DNA of 51,276 bases from JAGOTP01 sp964359565 (GTDB taxonomy: Bacteria > Patescibacteriota > Patescibacteriia > 2-12-FULL-60-25): assembly GCA_964359565.1 (NCBI GenBank), contig CAYHTN010000001.1:1-51276 (forward strand), written 5' to 3'. This document shows, one piece after another, positions 39,555-48,691 of the stretch. Every line of letters begins with the position of its first letter. The stretch's first letter is position 1. The translations under genes and the position numbers were made by a program. The notes beneath the pieces were generated by a model. That model did not search any database. It was given only the letters and a program-made list of their open reading frames with translations, and was not told where the DNA came from.

Positions 39555-42446
39555 ATGAGCTTCCTTTCGACTTTTATTGCTATGTTTAAACGAACTCCTG
39601 GAACCCCTTCTACGCCTAAACGCCGCTTCCCCTGGAAGCGCCTCTTTCGAGCCCTGCTTTGGATCAGCGGTATTGGTTTGGTGTTGGGATTTTTCGTCGT
39701 CACGATCGCCCTCGCCTGGGTGAGCCGGGATCTTCCCGACCCAAACACCCTTTCGACCCGTGAAGTGCCTCAATCAACCCGTATCTACGACCGGACGGGA
39801 GAGCATCTCCTCTACGAGATCCACGGAGACGAAAAACGAACTCTGATCAAAATTGCAGACGTACCTCGCTATGTGCCGATGGCGACCGTCTCAATCGAAG
39901 ATCGGAAATTTTATGAACATCACGGCGTCTACTGGCGTGGTCTGTTCCGCGCCGTGGTCGTAAACACCCTTCGTGGTGAGCGTATTAAAGGAACATCAAC
40001 CCTCACACAGCAGTTAGTGAAAAACGCGATCTTAACAAACGAACGCAGTCTCCTACGTAAAGCAAAAGAATTTATCCTTGCACTTCAAATCGAACGCACC
40101 TATAGCAAAGATGAAATTCTTCAATTGTATTTGAATGAGATTCCGTACGGCTCGACCATTTATGGGATTGAATCGGCCGCACAAACCTACTTTGGTAAAT
40201 CTGCGCAAGACCTCACTCTTGATGAGGCCGCTCTTCTTGCCGCCATTCCTCAAGCACCTGATCTGTATTCTCCATATGGAACCGGTCTGCATGGGGATAA
40301 TCGTGACCGCTTAGTCGTTCGTCAGCGATACATTTTGGATCTCCTGGCCGAACAAGGCTATGTTCCCAAAGAAGAGGCGGAGGTCGCGAAGACCATGAAA
40401 ACACTCGACAAGATTCGTCCTAAAAAAATTAGCGGCATCGATGCACCTCACTTTGTGATGTATGTCCGCTCGCTCTTGGTTGATAAATATGGGCAAAAGC
40501 AGGTGGAACAGGGCGGTCTTAAAGTGATCACGACACTTGATTGGAAAAAACAGCAGATCGCCGAACGCGAAGTGAAAAAGGGCGTAGATACCCGTGGCAA
40601 AGAATATAAGTTCACCAACGCTGCCTTAATCTCACTCGATCCAAAAACCGGACAAGTCGTTGCGATGGTAGGCTCCAAAGACTTTTTTGACACTGCCAAT
40701 GATGGGCAGGTGAATATCACCATCCGTCCACGTCAACCAGGATCGAGTTTCAAACCAATCGTCTATGGTCTCGCCTTCAACCGCGGCTATCTTCCTCAAA
40801 CCCAACTTTGGGACGTGACTACCAATTTTCGTGTCGATAATAATTCGTATACCCCCAATAACTACGACTTTAAAGAACGTGGTCCGGTCAGTTTACGACA
40901 AGCACTACAAGGCTCTCTCAATATCCCCGCCGTCGAGCTCATCTATCTGAATGGCGTCGGACGAACAATCGATTTTGCCGAACGTCTTGGCTATAGCACC
41001 CTCGGAGATCGTAGCCGCTTTGGTCTTTCGCTCGCGCTTGGCAGTGGCGAAGTGAAACCCATCGAACACGCTTCCGCCTTCGCGACCTTCGCGAACGATG
41101 GTGTTCGTTTACCAACCAATGCCATTCTTCGTGTCGAAGGCTCCGACGGTATCGTTTTGGATGAGTGGAAACAGCCCGAAGGAGAACGCGTGATGGAGAG
41201 CCAAGGGGCACGACTCCTTTCGAATGTCTTAAGTGACACTTCTGCCCGTACCTATATCTTTGGCGCGCGCAGCGCTCTCCTTACCCTCCCTGATCGTCAG
41301 GTCGCCGCCAAAACCGGAACAACAAATAGTTTTAAAGATGCCTGGACCGTTGGTTATACCCCTAATCTCGTATCCGTGGTTTGGGTTGGGAACAGCGATG
41401 GTACTGACATGAAAAAAGGTGCTGACGGTTCTGTGATCGCCGCTCCTATCTGGAATGCGTACATGAAAGAAGCAACGAAAGATCTTCCAAAAGAACGTTT
41501 CAAAGAACCGGCACCGGGAGAAACAAAAAACCTCGCCTTACTCGGTCAAGTCTTTTTTCAAAAATTAAAAGTTGATCGTATCTCAGGCAAACTCGCAACC
41601 GAGCAAACCCCGGCTGAATTCGTGGAAGAGCGTTCGTATATTGTTCCTCATTCGATCTTGTACTACCTAGAAAAAGACGACATCAACGGTCCACCTCCAA
41701 CTAATCCCGCTCAAGATCCCCAATTTGAAGCATGGGAACGCGCGATCAAAAATTGGTTGCCAAAATCTCCATACGCAACCAGTACCGCACCCACAGAATA
41801 CGACGACGTGCATACGCCAACCACCAAACCAGAAGTCAGCCTGCTCGAACCGAGAAATAATCAGGTTATTGTTGGCCGTACCCTTACGATTCGTCCGAGC
41901 ATCACTTCGGTTCGCACCGTCGTACGCGTTGAAGCGAGTATCGATAATAATCTCATTGCCACCGCAGGGAGCTCTCCTTGGACGATGGGCGGGTCCTTCC
42001 CTTCGTTCGTCGAGAATAGTTCCATCCATACCCTGAACGTCACTGCGATCGATGACGCGGGAAATCGAGGCGAAGTGGAGGTACAGGTCCAGTATCAAGC
42101 ACAGAACGCTTCTGGAGGCATCCTTGTCCCGATCTCAAACATCCTTTCAGCCCCTCGACCAAGTATCGAGATCGAAGGCCAGCGACCCCTGAGCTGGTCT
42201 TCGAGCGGCGACAACAGCGTAAATCTGCGTGTAGAAGAACCTAGTCAATATATCCGTATCGATCTTTCTCTCATCACCCGCGACGGGGTCGTGAATCCAC
42301 TCACCACCGTCAATCCACCCTTTAGTGAAGCATTTACCATCGCCGTTGATCGAGCCTTCGCCTCGGGATCGTATACGCTCCACGTCTCTGGTTTCCGCAA
42401 TAGCGGCGAGATAGATACCGCCGATGTCGGTGTGACGGTGCCATAG
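39555..42446 (+). CDS. Class A penicillin-binding protein
   Basis: Protein of 963 residues (PBP1A/1B type). A single N-terminal membrane helix (about 34-58) follows a basic cytoplasmic tail. The glycosyltransferase domain (about 75-245) has EDRKFYEHHG, RGERIKGTSTLTQQLVKN and KEFILALQIER. The transpeptidase domain (about 310-660) has the active-site SFKP at about 397, SLN in QGSLNIP near 455, and KTGTT near 585. The C-terminal ~250 residues form Ig-like beta domains (RNNQVIVGRTLTIRP; LNVTAIDDAGN). It polymerises and cross-links peptidoglycan. All catalytic motifs are intact. It is a single-gene unit. Confidence 0.95.
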   Translation: MSFLSTFIAMFKRTPGTPSTPKRRFPWKRLFRALLWISGIGLVLGFFVVTIALAWVSRDLPDPNTLSTREVPQSTRIYDRTGEHLLYEIHGDEKRTLIKIADVPRYVPMATVSIEDRKFYEHHGVYWRGLFRAVVVNTLRGERIKGTSTLTQQLVKNAILTNERSLLRKAKEFILALQIERTYSKDEILQLYLNEIPYGSTIYGIESAAQTYFGKSAQDLTLDEAALLAAIPQAPDLYSPYGTGLHGDNRDRLVVRQRYILDLLAEQGYVPKEEAEVAKTMKTLDKIRPKKISGIDAPHFVMYVRSLLVDKYGQKQVEQGGLKVITTLDWKKQQIAEREVKKGVDTRGKEYKFTNAALISLDPKTGQVVAMVGSKDFFDTANDGQVNITIRPRQPGSSFKPIVYGLAFNRGYLPQTQLWDVTTNFRVDNNSYTPNNYDFKERGPVSLRQALQGSLNIPAVELIYLNGVGRTIDFAERLGYSTLGDRSRFGLSLALGSGEVKPIEHASAFATFANDGVRLPTNAILRVEGSDGIVLDEWKQPEGERVMESQGARLLSNVLSDTSARTYIFGARSALLTLPDRQVAAKTGTTNSFKDAWTVGYTPNLVSVVWVGNSDGTDMKKGADGSVIAAPIWNAYMKEATKDLPKERFKEPAPGETKNLALLGQVFFQKLKVDRISGKLATEQTPAEFVEERSYIVPHSILYYLEKDDINGPPPTNPAQDPQFEAWERAIKNWLPKSPYATSTAPTEYDDVHTPTTKPEVSLLEPRNNQVIVGRTLTIRPSITSVRTVVRVEASIDNNLIATAGSSPWTMGGSFPSFVENSSIHTLNVTAIDDAGNRGEVEVQVQYQAQNASGGILVPISNILSAPRPSIEIEGQRPLSWSSSGDNSVNLRVEEPSQYIRIDLSLITRDGVVNPLTTVNPPFSEAFTIAVDRAFASGSYTLHVSGFRNSGEIDTADVGVTVP

Positions 42447-42547
42447 GAGATTCTCCTCCTCTGACACGCCGTTTGCGTCTCGACTAAGCTCGCTGAAGTC
42501 GAACAATGTACCAAGGAGAACAAAGAGAAGGACTTCCTTTCATACGC

Positions 42548-42602
42548 CATCCTCGGAAAATCACTCGATCACTAAGAAAGACGTAGTGATTTGTCCGAGG
42601 AT
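42548..42602. repeat. REP-like palindrome, unit 1
   Basis: ATCCTCGGAAAATCAC pairs imperfectly with GTGATTTGTCCGAGGAT. The outer motif ATCCTCGGA/TCCGAGGAT recurs at 42739-42751 and at 48490-48537. Confidence 0.65.
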
Positions 42603-42693
42603 CCAGTCCTCACGAACGACTAGTGAGTGAAGAGAAATATTAAGGGTTTTATCCTCTGATAGCTTAGGTTGTCACTGGTCGCTCCTCCAAGTG

Positions 42694-42751
42694 GATCCCC
42701 GGATAAATCACCTATCTTTTTATTTATGGTGTGATTTTCCGAGGATGACGG
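42694..42751. repeat. REP-like palindrome, unit 2
   Basis: GGATAAATCACC...GGTGTGATTTTCC with a terminal CCGAGGATGAC. Weaker pairing on the left arm, where CCTCGG has become CCCCGG. Confidence 0.5.
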
Positions 42752-42850
42752 AATGGGCCATAATCATACTCCTGCGAATAGATACAAGAAAAAGCAGCCA
42801 CTATTTTGGCTAAAACAAGACTTCTTAAAAAATACCTCCTTGCCAGGCTC

Positions 42851-42883
42851 CAGGGCTTCTGATTGACAAAAGCCCTGTTTTTT
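42851..42883 (+). terminator. Terminator with a promoter -35 box in its loop
   Basis: CAGGGCTT pairs with AAGCCCTG and is followed by six T. The loop contains TTGACA, the -35 of the next promoter. Confidence 0.65.
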
Positions 42884-42891
42884 GCTTTAAT
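42863..42891 (+). promoter_or_regulatory. Promoter of the Cys-rich lipoprotein
   Basis: TTGACA, 17 bases, TTTAAT. Leader of about 55 bases with GGAGG at 42936-42940 before ATG 42951. Confidence 0.6.
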
Positions 42892-42950
42892 TACACGTCC
42901 GTCTCGCGAAAATCTCGCGTGCACGACCCACTACCGGAGGTGGACTTTCC

Positions 42951-43568
42951 ATGCGAAGCATCATCATGTTTCTGTTCGTCGTTGCCTGCCCGGGCTGCGG
43001 CGACATCCCGGACCCGGACCAGACCGGTCGGATCCGGGGCACCGTCGCCGACGGCGGTGTCAGCGGATGCGCCGAAGGTCAGGTGGGGCGCACCCTCACC
43101 TACTTCACCCACGACGTACGACAGTCGCCCGCGTGGGCTAGCGCCACGCGCACCTGGTGCTGCCCGGCCGGGAGCACGTTCGCCCAGTGCCCGGGACGGG
43201 CTCTCCTCAACACCGCCTGCATGGGGGACTGGCCGGGGCAGACCTGCCCCACGACTCTCTTCGTCGGCCGTGCCTGCGCGACCAACGCCGACTGCCCGAC
43301 CGAACTTCGGTGTGAGCAGGTGGTCGCGAACGGCGCGCGGTTCTGCACGAGCCCGTGCTCGGTCATTCCGGGCGGTGGGCTGGACGAGTGCACCCCGCTC
43401 CGCGGGGAGTGCATGCCGACGCGCGGCAACGAAGAGGGTCGCTGCTTCCCGCGGTGCACCCTCCCGAACAGCACTGACTTCTCGAGCTGTTCGATCGGGG
43501 TCTGCGCCATCGCGTCCGACGAGCCGCCCGGCTCGCGTCGAGGGATCTGCTACCCAACGAGCCGCTGA
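42951..43568 (+). CDS. Cysteine-rich predicted lipoprotein, probably acquired
   Basis: Protein of 205 residues. The signal peptide MRSIIMFLFVVAC ends in a lipobox (VVAC) or at the next PGC. The mature part has about 20 cysteines, in pairs such as CATNADCPTELRCEQ and CTSPCSVIPGG, a style typical of Myxococcota and other deltaproteobacterial surface lipoproteins. GC content and C/G-ending codons stand out from the neighbouring PBP and dnaN genes. A clear GGAGG precedes the start, unlike most genes here. The function is unknown. Acquisition from a high-GC bacterium is inference. Confidence 0.75.
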   Translation: MRSIIMFLFVVACPGCGDIPDPDQTGRIRGTVADGGVSGCAEGQVGRTLTYFTHDVRQSPAWASATRTWCCPAGSTFAQCPGRALLNTACMGDWPGQTCPTTLFVGRACATNADCPTELRCEQVVANGARFCTSPCSVIPGGGLDECTPLRGECMPTRGNEEGRCFPRCTLPNSTDFSSCSIGVCAIASDEPPGSRRGICYPTSR

Positions 43569-43585
43569 TCTTCAACGTCTCATCA

Positions 43586-43628
43586 CCCCCTTCCATCAAA
43601 CTAACGATGCGGAGGGACTCTTTTTTTA
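43586..43628 (+). terminator. Terminator of the Cys-rich lipoprotein gene
   Basis: CCTTCCATC pairs with GATGCGGAGG (one bulge), then CTCTTTTTTT. Confidence 0.65.
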
Positions 43629-43634
43629 CGAAAA

Positions 43635-43656
43635 GGGGCACGACGCGTCGTGCCCC
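43635..43656 (-). terminator. dnaN terminator, perfect 22-base palindrome
   Basis: GGGGCACGACG and its exact inverse, followed on the minus strand by TTTT. It lies 17 bases after the dnaN stop. Confidence 0.75.
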
Positions 43657-43673
43657 TACAATGATTCGTGGGA

Positions 43674-44810
43674 TTATTGTCGAATCGGCATGACCACGTA
43701 TTGGAATCCTTCTTTATCCGCCGGCTTTACCACAACCGCATTCATGGCATCAATCACATGGAGAACGACAAAATCCGTTTCCATGATACTCAGACCGTCA
43801 TTCATGTATTTGAAATTCAAGGTCACTTTATTTGATTCACCCTCAACGACGGCGTGTAATTTCGCCGTGTGCGCACCTGTGCCGGTATCCGCGGAAGAAA
43901 CCGTGAGCATGCCTTCGGTCGACATTTCAAAGAGAACGTCGTAAATACCTTGGCGAGAAAAAAGCGAGGCGGCACGGATCGCTTTCATGAGCTCCGTGCG
44001 CTTCACACGACAATTGGTGCGGAACTGTTTGGGGATAATCTGTTTATAGTCGGGAAAAGATCCTTCAATCAACCGAGAAACGAGTTCGACATTTCCAAAC
44101 GAGACGGCGAGCTGACTATCCGTCATCGACCACTCAATAAATTGTGGCATCCCAACCTCATCCTTGTATCCTGAAAGGATACGGCCGATTTCCTGCATCG
44201 CACGCGCGGGAATAATGCACTTCTTTTCCACATCTGAGCCCGCGCCTGTGGCTAAGTGCGCTTGGCGCTCCGCTAGACGATACGAATCCGTTGCCGCCAT
44301 CACCAAAGAATCTTTTCCACCTTGAGTATTAAAGAAACAGGCAACGCCACTAAGCTCAGGGCGAGAGTCCGAAACCGAAACCGCGAAAGCGACTTGGGAA
44401 ATCGCGTGGCGCAAAGGCTCCGCCTCCATCCGAAACGAGAGATCTTTTGCTAAACGTGGGATCAGAGGAAACTCTGTTGCGACAAGGCCCTTGATATTTG
44501 TCGTTTTTCCATCAGCCCGAATCTCGAGCTGATCATTCTTAAGCGCAAGCTCGACTTTTCCTTCGCCGAGAAGCCCGATGTAGTCCTGAAATAATTTTGC
44601 GGGCACCGTAAACTCTCCTGGCTGATCTACCTTGCCACGTACGAGCACAGATGTCGCCATCTCCAAATTCGTGGCCGAAATTCGAAGGTTGCCGCCATCG
44701 GTTTGCAGGAGTACGTGAGAGAGAATCGGAAGATTCGCGTTCTTCCCAGCCACGTGCGCGACTAGGGAAAGACCTTGAGCGAGATTTTCTTGAGTGCAAG
44801 CGAAGTTCAT
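43674..44810 (-). CDS. dnaN: DNA polymerase III beta sliding clamp
   Basis: Protein of 378 residues with the three-fold clamp architecture. It starts MNFACTQENLAQGLSLVAHVAGKNANLPILSHVLL and shows SGVACFF and VMAATDSYRLAERQ in the middle domain, with the typical C terminus YVVMPIRQ. It encircles DNA and tethers the replicative polymerase; the last residues form the clamp-loader/polymerase binding pocket. It lies downstream of dnaA on the same strand but is separated by 450 bp that hold a hairpin and repeat copy B, so it probably has its own promoter. Confidence 0.95.
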   Translation of the reverse strand: MNFACTQENLAQGLSLVAHVAGKNANLPILSHVLLQTDGGNLRISATNLEMATSVLVRGKVDQPGEFTVPAKLFQDYIGLLGEGKVELALKNDQLEIRADGKTTNIKGLVATEFPLIPRLAKDLSFRMEAEPLRHAISQVAFAVSVSDSRPELSGVACFFNTQGGKDSLVMAATDSYRLAERQAHLATGAGSDVEKKCIIPARAMQEIGRILSGYKDEVGMPQFIEWSMTDSQLAVSFGNVELVSRLIEGSFPDYKQIIPKQFRTNCRVKRTELMKAIRAASLFSRQGIYDVLFEMSTEGMLTVSSADTGTGAHTAKLHAVVEGESNKVTLNFKYMNDGLSIMETDFVVLHVIDAMNAVVVKPADKEGFQYVVMPIRQ

Positions 44811-44866
44811 AGGAGATCAGTGTACCTAGACCTTGTACGTGTGGCGAATCGGTTCGTCAATAACCC

Positions 44867-44990
44867 CAAGATCCCCATACTTGGCGCATACCTTTGTCGC
44901 TCACTGCGTTTTTTGTTCACCGCTATTTCCATAGCGTCTCACAAAAAGCCTCGTTCGCTTCGCGGTCTGCATCCAAGTATGGGGATCTTG
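44867..44990 (-). repeat. Palindromic dispersed element, copy B
   Basis: 124 bases. Outer arms CAAGATCCCCATACTTGG and its exact inverse (44867-44884, 44973-44990). Read on minus, the inner part aligns with copy A: GGATGCAG, CGAGGCTTTTT, GCTATGG, AATAGCGGTGA, AAAAAAC and ATGCGCCAA are shared. The inner stem is TTTTTGT/ACAAAAA, where copy A has TTTTTAC/GTAAAAA. Confidence 0.75.
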
Positions 44991-45113
44991 AAACAATGAT
45001 CGACTTCTTTCCCCAGCTCTCTGTATTAAAGAGATTTATATATAACTCAGTAGTAATAGTAATAAGGGCTGTGAGGTATGGGGACAGCGTCCGAATTTAA
45101 CTGGGTTGAGAGT

Positions 45114-45145
45114 AGAAACACCGTGGATCTGTCCACGGTGTTTCT
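45114..45145 (-). terminator. Hairpin after dnaA
   Basis: Perfect 14-bp stem AGAAACACCGTGGA/TCCACGGTGTTTCT with TCTG loop, 115 bases after the dnaA stop. The T run is short, so termination is only likely. Confidence 0.5.
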
Positions 45146-45260
45146 GTGTACTGACTGTGTGAGGTGAGGGACTCGCTCTGGATAAGTGTGTGCAAGAGGG
45201 GCTGGATAGGGTTTTATTCTCTTTCTATACACGCTCGTGAACAGGCTTACCCCCATCTGA

Positions 45261-46673
45261 TTAAGATGTGGACGAGCTTGTGGAGTAAAGCTTTTCGCGA
45301 AGCGTCCCGAGGTTTCGTTTGAGCTCTTCGTCGGTTTTTAAGAGGGTATTGATCTTGTCGCAGGCATGCATGGCGGTAGTGTGATCGCGTCCACCGATAT
45401 GATGACCGATGGCGGGATAGGAGCATTTTATCTCTTCACGTAGCAAAAACATGGCAATCTGACGAGGGAGGGCAAAACGTTGTTCACGGCTTTTCCCCAG
45501 GATATCCTCCATGGTGATGTCGTAGTGGTGCGTAATCGCTTCTAAGAGATGACGGGGGGTGAGGGTGCGTTTGGTGATCGTTGGCGCGAAACTTTGAAGT
45601 AGGGTCTGAACAGATTCGGTGCTCGGTAATAAGTTCTTGAATTGGTGGTAGGCGATGATCTTGTTGAGGGCGCCTTCGAGTTCACGAATATTGGATTGAA
45701 TCGACCCGGCAATAGAATGCATGATCTCGATCGAAAGAGGGTATTGCTTCTCGCGAGATTTAGCTTGAAGGATTGCGACCCGGGTCTCGAAATCCGGTTT
45801 TGAGATGTCAGCCATCATGCCCCACTCGAATCGTGAGAGGAGGCGACTCTCGAGAGTTGGAATATCTTTTGGGGGACGATCAGAGGCGATCACGATCTGC
45901 TTGTTGTTCTGATGCAAGGTGTTGAAGGTATGAAAAAACTCCTCTTGTGTGCCTTCTTTGCCGGTTAAAAACTGAATGTCATCGATTAAAAGTAGATCGA
46001 CGGTGCGATAGGTTTCTTTGAAGTCTGCCCCACGACCACTCCGGACGGCTTGGATAAATTCATTTGTAAAACGCTCGCAGGTCACGTAACGGACCTTCGC
46101 TTGTGGCTGTTGTGAAACTAAATGATGGCCGATGGCTTGTAAGAGGTGGGTTTTTCCCATGCCGACACCGCCGTAGATAAAAAGGGGGTTGTAGGTCTGA
46201 CCCGGTTTTGCAGCTACCGCCATGGAGGCGGCATGAGCGAGCTCGTTTCCTTTCCCAACGATGAACTGCTCGAACACATAGCGAGGATTAAGGCCGATAT
46301 CACAGGTATTACCCTCATGACTTGCAACGGAATCATGACCGCCTCCGTGCTGAGGTTGTGCGAGGTGGACACCGTCAGGCAGCGCTTCGGCGGCAATGTG
46401 CTCAAGAGGGAGGATGGTGGTGTTCTTCACTTCAACGCGATAAGTCACTTCGCGAATGTTCTGATTGGCGGCCGCGCGCAGGGATTTGACGATCGATTCA
46501 TGATATTTTTTCTCTAACCACGCTTTGGTGAAGGTGTTAGGGACAGCGATAATCACGCGGGTGTTCTCAAAAGAGCTGATAAACGTATTTTTGAACCACG
46601 TCGTGAAATTCGCCTTCGACAGGGTAAGCTCGAGCTCGCCGAGAGCCGCTTGCCAGATCGCTTGTGTGTCCAT
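45261..46673 (-). CDS. dnaA: Chromosomal replication initiator DnaA
   Basis: Protein of 470 residues from ATG 46673 (MDTQAIWQAALGELEL). Domain I spans about 1-90, a short linker follows, and the AAA+ domain begins at YVFEQFIVGKGNELAHAA. Walker A GGVGMGKT is near residue 170 and Walker B LLLIDDIQFL near 228. Domain IV carries the DnaA-box-binding signature GGRDHTTAMHA near 424. It binds TTATCCACA boxes and opens the origin. An in-frame Met 16 codons upstream gives an unlikely Phe-rich extension. The promoter spacer contains a DnaA box, consistent with autoregulation. Confidence 0.96.
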   Translation of the reverse strand: MDTQAIWQAALGELELTLSKANFTTWFKNTFISSFENTRVIIAVPNTFTKAWLEKKYHESIVKSLRAAANQNIREVTYRVEVKNTTILPLEHIAAEALPDGVHLAQPQHGGGHDSVASHEGNTCDIGLNPRYVFEQFIVGKGNELAHAASMAVAAKPGQTYNPLFIYGGVGMGKTHLLQAIGHHLVSQQPQAKVRYVTCERFTNEFIQAVRSGRGADFKETYRTVDLLLIDDIQFLTGKEGTQEEFFHTFNTLHQNNKQIVIASDRPPKDIPTLESRLLSRFEWGMMADISKPDFETRVAILQAKSREKQYPLSIEIMHSIAGSIQSNIRELEGALNKIIAYHQFKNLLPSTESVQTLLQSFAPTITKRTLTPRHLLEAITHHYDITMEDILGKSREQRFALPRQIAMFLLREEIKCSYPAIGHHIGGRDHTTAMHACDKINTLLKTDEELKRNLGTLREKLYSTSSSTS

Positions 46674-46703
46674 AGAGACGTGAAAAATGAAAAAATAACT
46701 GAA

Positions 46704-46750
46704 CCGCAAGACCGAAAACAACGTTCTGAAATGGTGAGTGCGTCTTGCGG
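46704..46750 (-). promoter_or_regulatory. Inverted repeat in the dnaA leader
   Basis: CCGCAAGAC (46704-46712) and GTCTTGCGG (46742-46750) are exact inverses separated by 29 bases, lying between the promoter and the dnaA start. It could fold in the mRNA or bind a regulator. Confidence 0.45.
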
Positions 46751-46753
46751 ACG

Positions 46754-46782
46754 ATAATTCCAGTTATGCACAGCCCTGTCAA
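46754..46782 (-). promoter_or_regulatory. dnaA promoter with DnaA box in the spacer
   Basis: Minus-strand TTGACA, 17 bases, AATTAT. The spacer contains TTATGCACA (46764-46772 on plus), a consensus-type DnaA box. Confidence 0.6.
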
Positions 46783-46929
46783 ATTTGCACACGTTGAAAA
46801 AACAGTTGGGGACAACATGTGGAGGAAGGGGATAATAAAAATGCAAATTTTCTATTTATTGAGCGGCTTTCGGTTTTATTTTTTCTTTGTAGTTTTGACT
46901 ACTTGTCTTTTACAAACTGGTCCGCACTC

Positions 46930-48414
46930 CTACTTTTGACGTAGCAAATCAAGGGCGCGCCAATCATTACGAACGAGCAGGCGCCAATCCATCTCGGCGG
47001 ACTGCGACAAGAACTCTTTTTTAAAATCTAATTCACGTTGAAGGCAGGCGATTTCGGTTTCGTTCACCATACAATGTCCATGAGCCCGTAATTGGAGATT
47101 CGGATCTTCATTCCAGGCCCGACGAACTAAACTCACGAGCGGAGGAAGCGCATCCGAAGAGAGGGTGAGGAGATAGGGGGCGTCTAGTTTTGTGGTTTCA
47201 CCGACCAAGTAGCGATGAATATTATATTCTGCCACGCGTCCTTCGTGGTTTACGAACACAAGCGGGAGCACGAGCACGAATGAACCAATCACGAGGCCTT
47301 GCACGAATCGAGGAATGCTCACCTTTCGGAGCAAGCAGAACGCACACCAGGTAAGAACACAGGCAACGAGAAGAAGGCCAACGCCTCCCCACCAACGTGC
47401 CACAGTCAGATTATAGGCAGACACATACATGGAAAGCCGGGTCCACGCCGAAGCGAGGACGACGGCTGTTTGGGCGAGGAGGGTAAGAAGAAGAATGCGA
47501 GTGAGGCGAAGCTTGGTACCTGCAATGCGATAGCAAAAGAAGGCGATGCCAAAGACAAGCACACCGACCCAAAAAAGTTGGTAGAAGCTCTGTTTGGCAT
47601 AATCGGCATAGGTAAGTCCGGTTGCGGTCCAATGGCCACTCCCCTGTACGACATAGAGAACTTGAATGATCACGAAGGCGAGGAAGATGCCGTTAAGCGC
47701 GACGAGGAAGGTGTGAAGAGCGAGGTAATCTTTAAAAGCATGTACCGTTTCTCCTGCTTCTGTAGTGATGGCGGGAATGAGCCGTCGGCGTAAAGCCGTC
47801 CCTATAAAACCAATGAAGAAGATGCCGATAAGGATATCGAGGAACCAGACACCCGCATCAGTAGGGAGAATATTCCAATCGAAGACGCGATGGATGAGTT
47901 GGGCGAATGTGGCATCTGCGGCCGAGAAGAGAGAGGTAATAATCCAAAGGAGAGGAAAACCTACGGCAAGACCAAGGACGATCTGCCAGACGTGTTTTCC
48001 GGAAGCTTGAGAAGGGACCGCGAGGTGCTCGCGAAATCGTCGGAATGGCCAGAGCGTTTCCTGAAAGAAGGCGGGAGGAGTAAACGAAAACGCTTCACGC
48101 CAGGAGCGAGTGCTGGCAGTCACCCAATAGGAAAAGAGAGCGAGGCTCGTCGGAACAATCATCCAAGCGACCGTTCGAACCGCGTCTCCGGCATACCAGC
48201 TCTCGCCAAAGATCCCAGCACAGGCAGGGATAAGAAAAACGGTCGCCCAAGGATTTCGTAATTGTTTATCCCAGCGGGTCGCCGCCTGAAAGACAACAAA
48301 ATACGCAATCGCGAACAGGGCAAGACTCACCCCGAACGGAACTTTGGCGAGCGTTTGATGAAAAACGACGACAAGCGCAAGAACGAGTGCGATAACGCGA
48401 ATACGTGGATCCAT
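46930..48414 (-). CDS. DUF4173/DUF4153-like polytopic membrane protein
   Basis: Protein of 494 residues with about ten to twelve hydrophobic helices over residues 5-380, then a soluble C-terminal ~110 residues (YLVGETTKLDAPYLLTLSSDALPPLVSL...). The repeated aromatic-rich helices and the late NIHRY.....LD..YL pattern match DUF4173/DUF4153 proteins, whose biochemical role is not established. It sits between dnaA and rpmH on the dnaA strand. Confidence 0.75.
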   Translation of the reverse strand: MDPRIRVIALVLALVVVFHQTLAKVPFGVSLALFAIAYFVVFQAATRWDKQLRNPWATVFLIPACAGIFGESWYAGDAVRTVAWMIVPTSLALFSYWVTASTRSWREAFSFTPPAFFQETLWPFRRFREHLAVPSQASGKHVWQIVLGLAVGFPLLWIITSLFSAADATFAQLIHRVFDWNILPTDAGVWFLDILIGIFFIGFIGTALRRRLIPAITTEAGETVHAFKDYLALHTFLVALNGIFLAFVIIQVLYVVQGSGHWTATGLTYADYAKQSFYQLFWVGVLVFGIAFFCYRIAGTKLRLTRILLLTLLAQTAVVLASAWTRLSMYVSAYNLTVARWWGGVGLLLVACVLTWCAFCLLRKVSIPRFVQGLVIGSFVLVLPLVFVNHEGRVAEYNIHRYLVGETTKLDAPYLLTLSSDALPPLVSLVRRAWNEDPNLQLRAHGHCMVNETEIACLQRELDFKKEFLSQSAEMDWRLLVRNDWRALDLLRQK

Positions 48415-48489
48415 AGAATGATCAAAAAAGAGGAGTATTGTTCTCTCTAACGATAGAAGGGTTCGTTATGACGCTTGGTCTAGCATAGC

Positions 48490-48537
48490 GTCATCCTCGG
48501 ATCTTCGTTCCGCAAGCTCCACTCCGTCCGAGGATGA
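48490..48537. repeat. REP-like palindrome, unit 3
   Basis: GTCATCCTCGGA at the left and TCCGAGGATGAC at the right, exact inverses around a 26-base centre. Same ATCCTCGGA motif as at 42548 and 42751. Confidence 0.65.
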
Positions 48538-48651
48538 CAAAGGGGAGGATCTTTGAAGAAATCTTCTCAATGGGTTAATAAAAAATGTCCAGACATATTT
48601 TTGGCTCTATGGAGAGAAAATAATGGTAAAAATTCAAATAAGGCTCTGCTA

Positions 48652-48680
48652 TTGAAAAAAAAGAGGAACTCCGCTAGAGT
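48652..48680 (+). promoter_or_regulatory. rpmH promoter
   Basis: TTGAAA, 17 bases, TAGAGT; 11 bases to the ATG, so the leader is about five bases. Confidence 0.65.
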
Positions 48681-48691
48681 ACTCCCATTCT

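Larger units (their letters stand above)
42447..42850. other. Intergenic region with REP-like palindromes
   Basis: No gene is supported. Two palindromic units built on the ATCCTCGGA/TCCGAGGAT motif occupy 42548-42602 and about 42694-42751. The remainder has no recognisable signal. Confidence 0.55.
44811..45260. other. dnaA-dnaN intergenic region
   Basis: 450 bases without a supported gene. It contains repeat copy B (44867-44990) and a 14-bp perfect hairpin (45114-45145). TACACT eight bases before the dnaN ATG on minus may be its -10 box. Confidence 0.55.
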
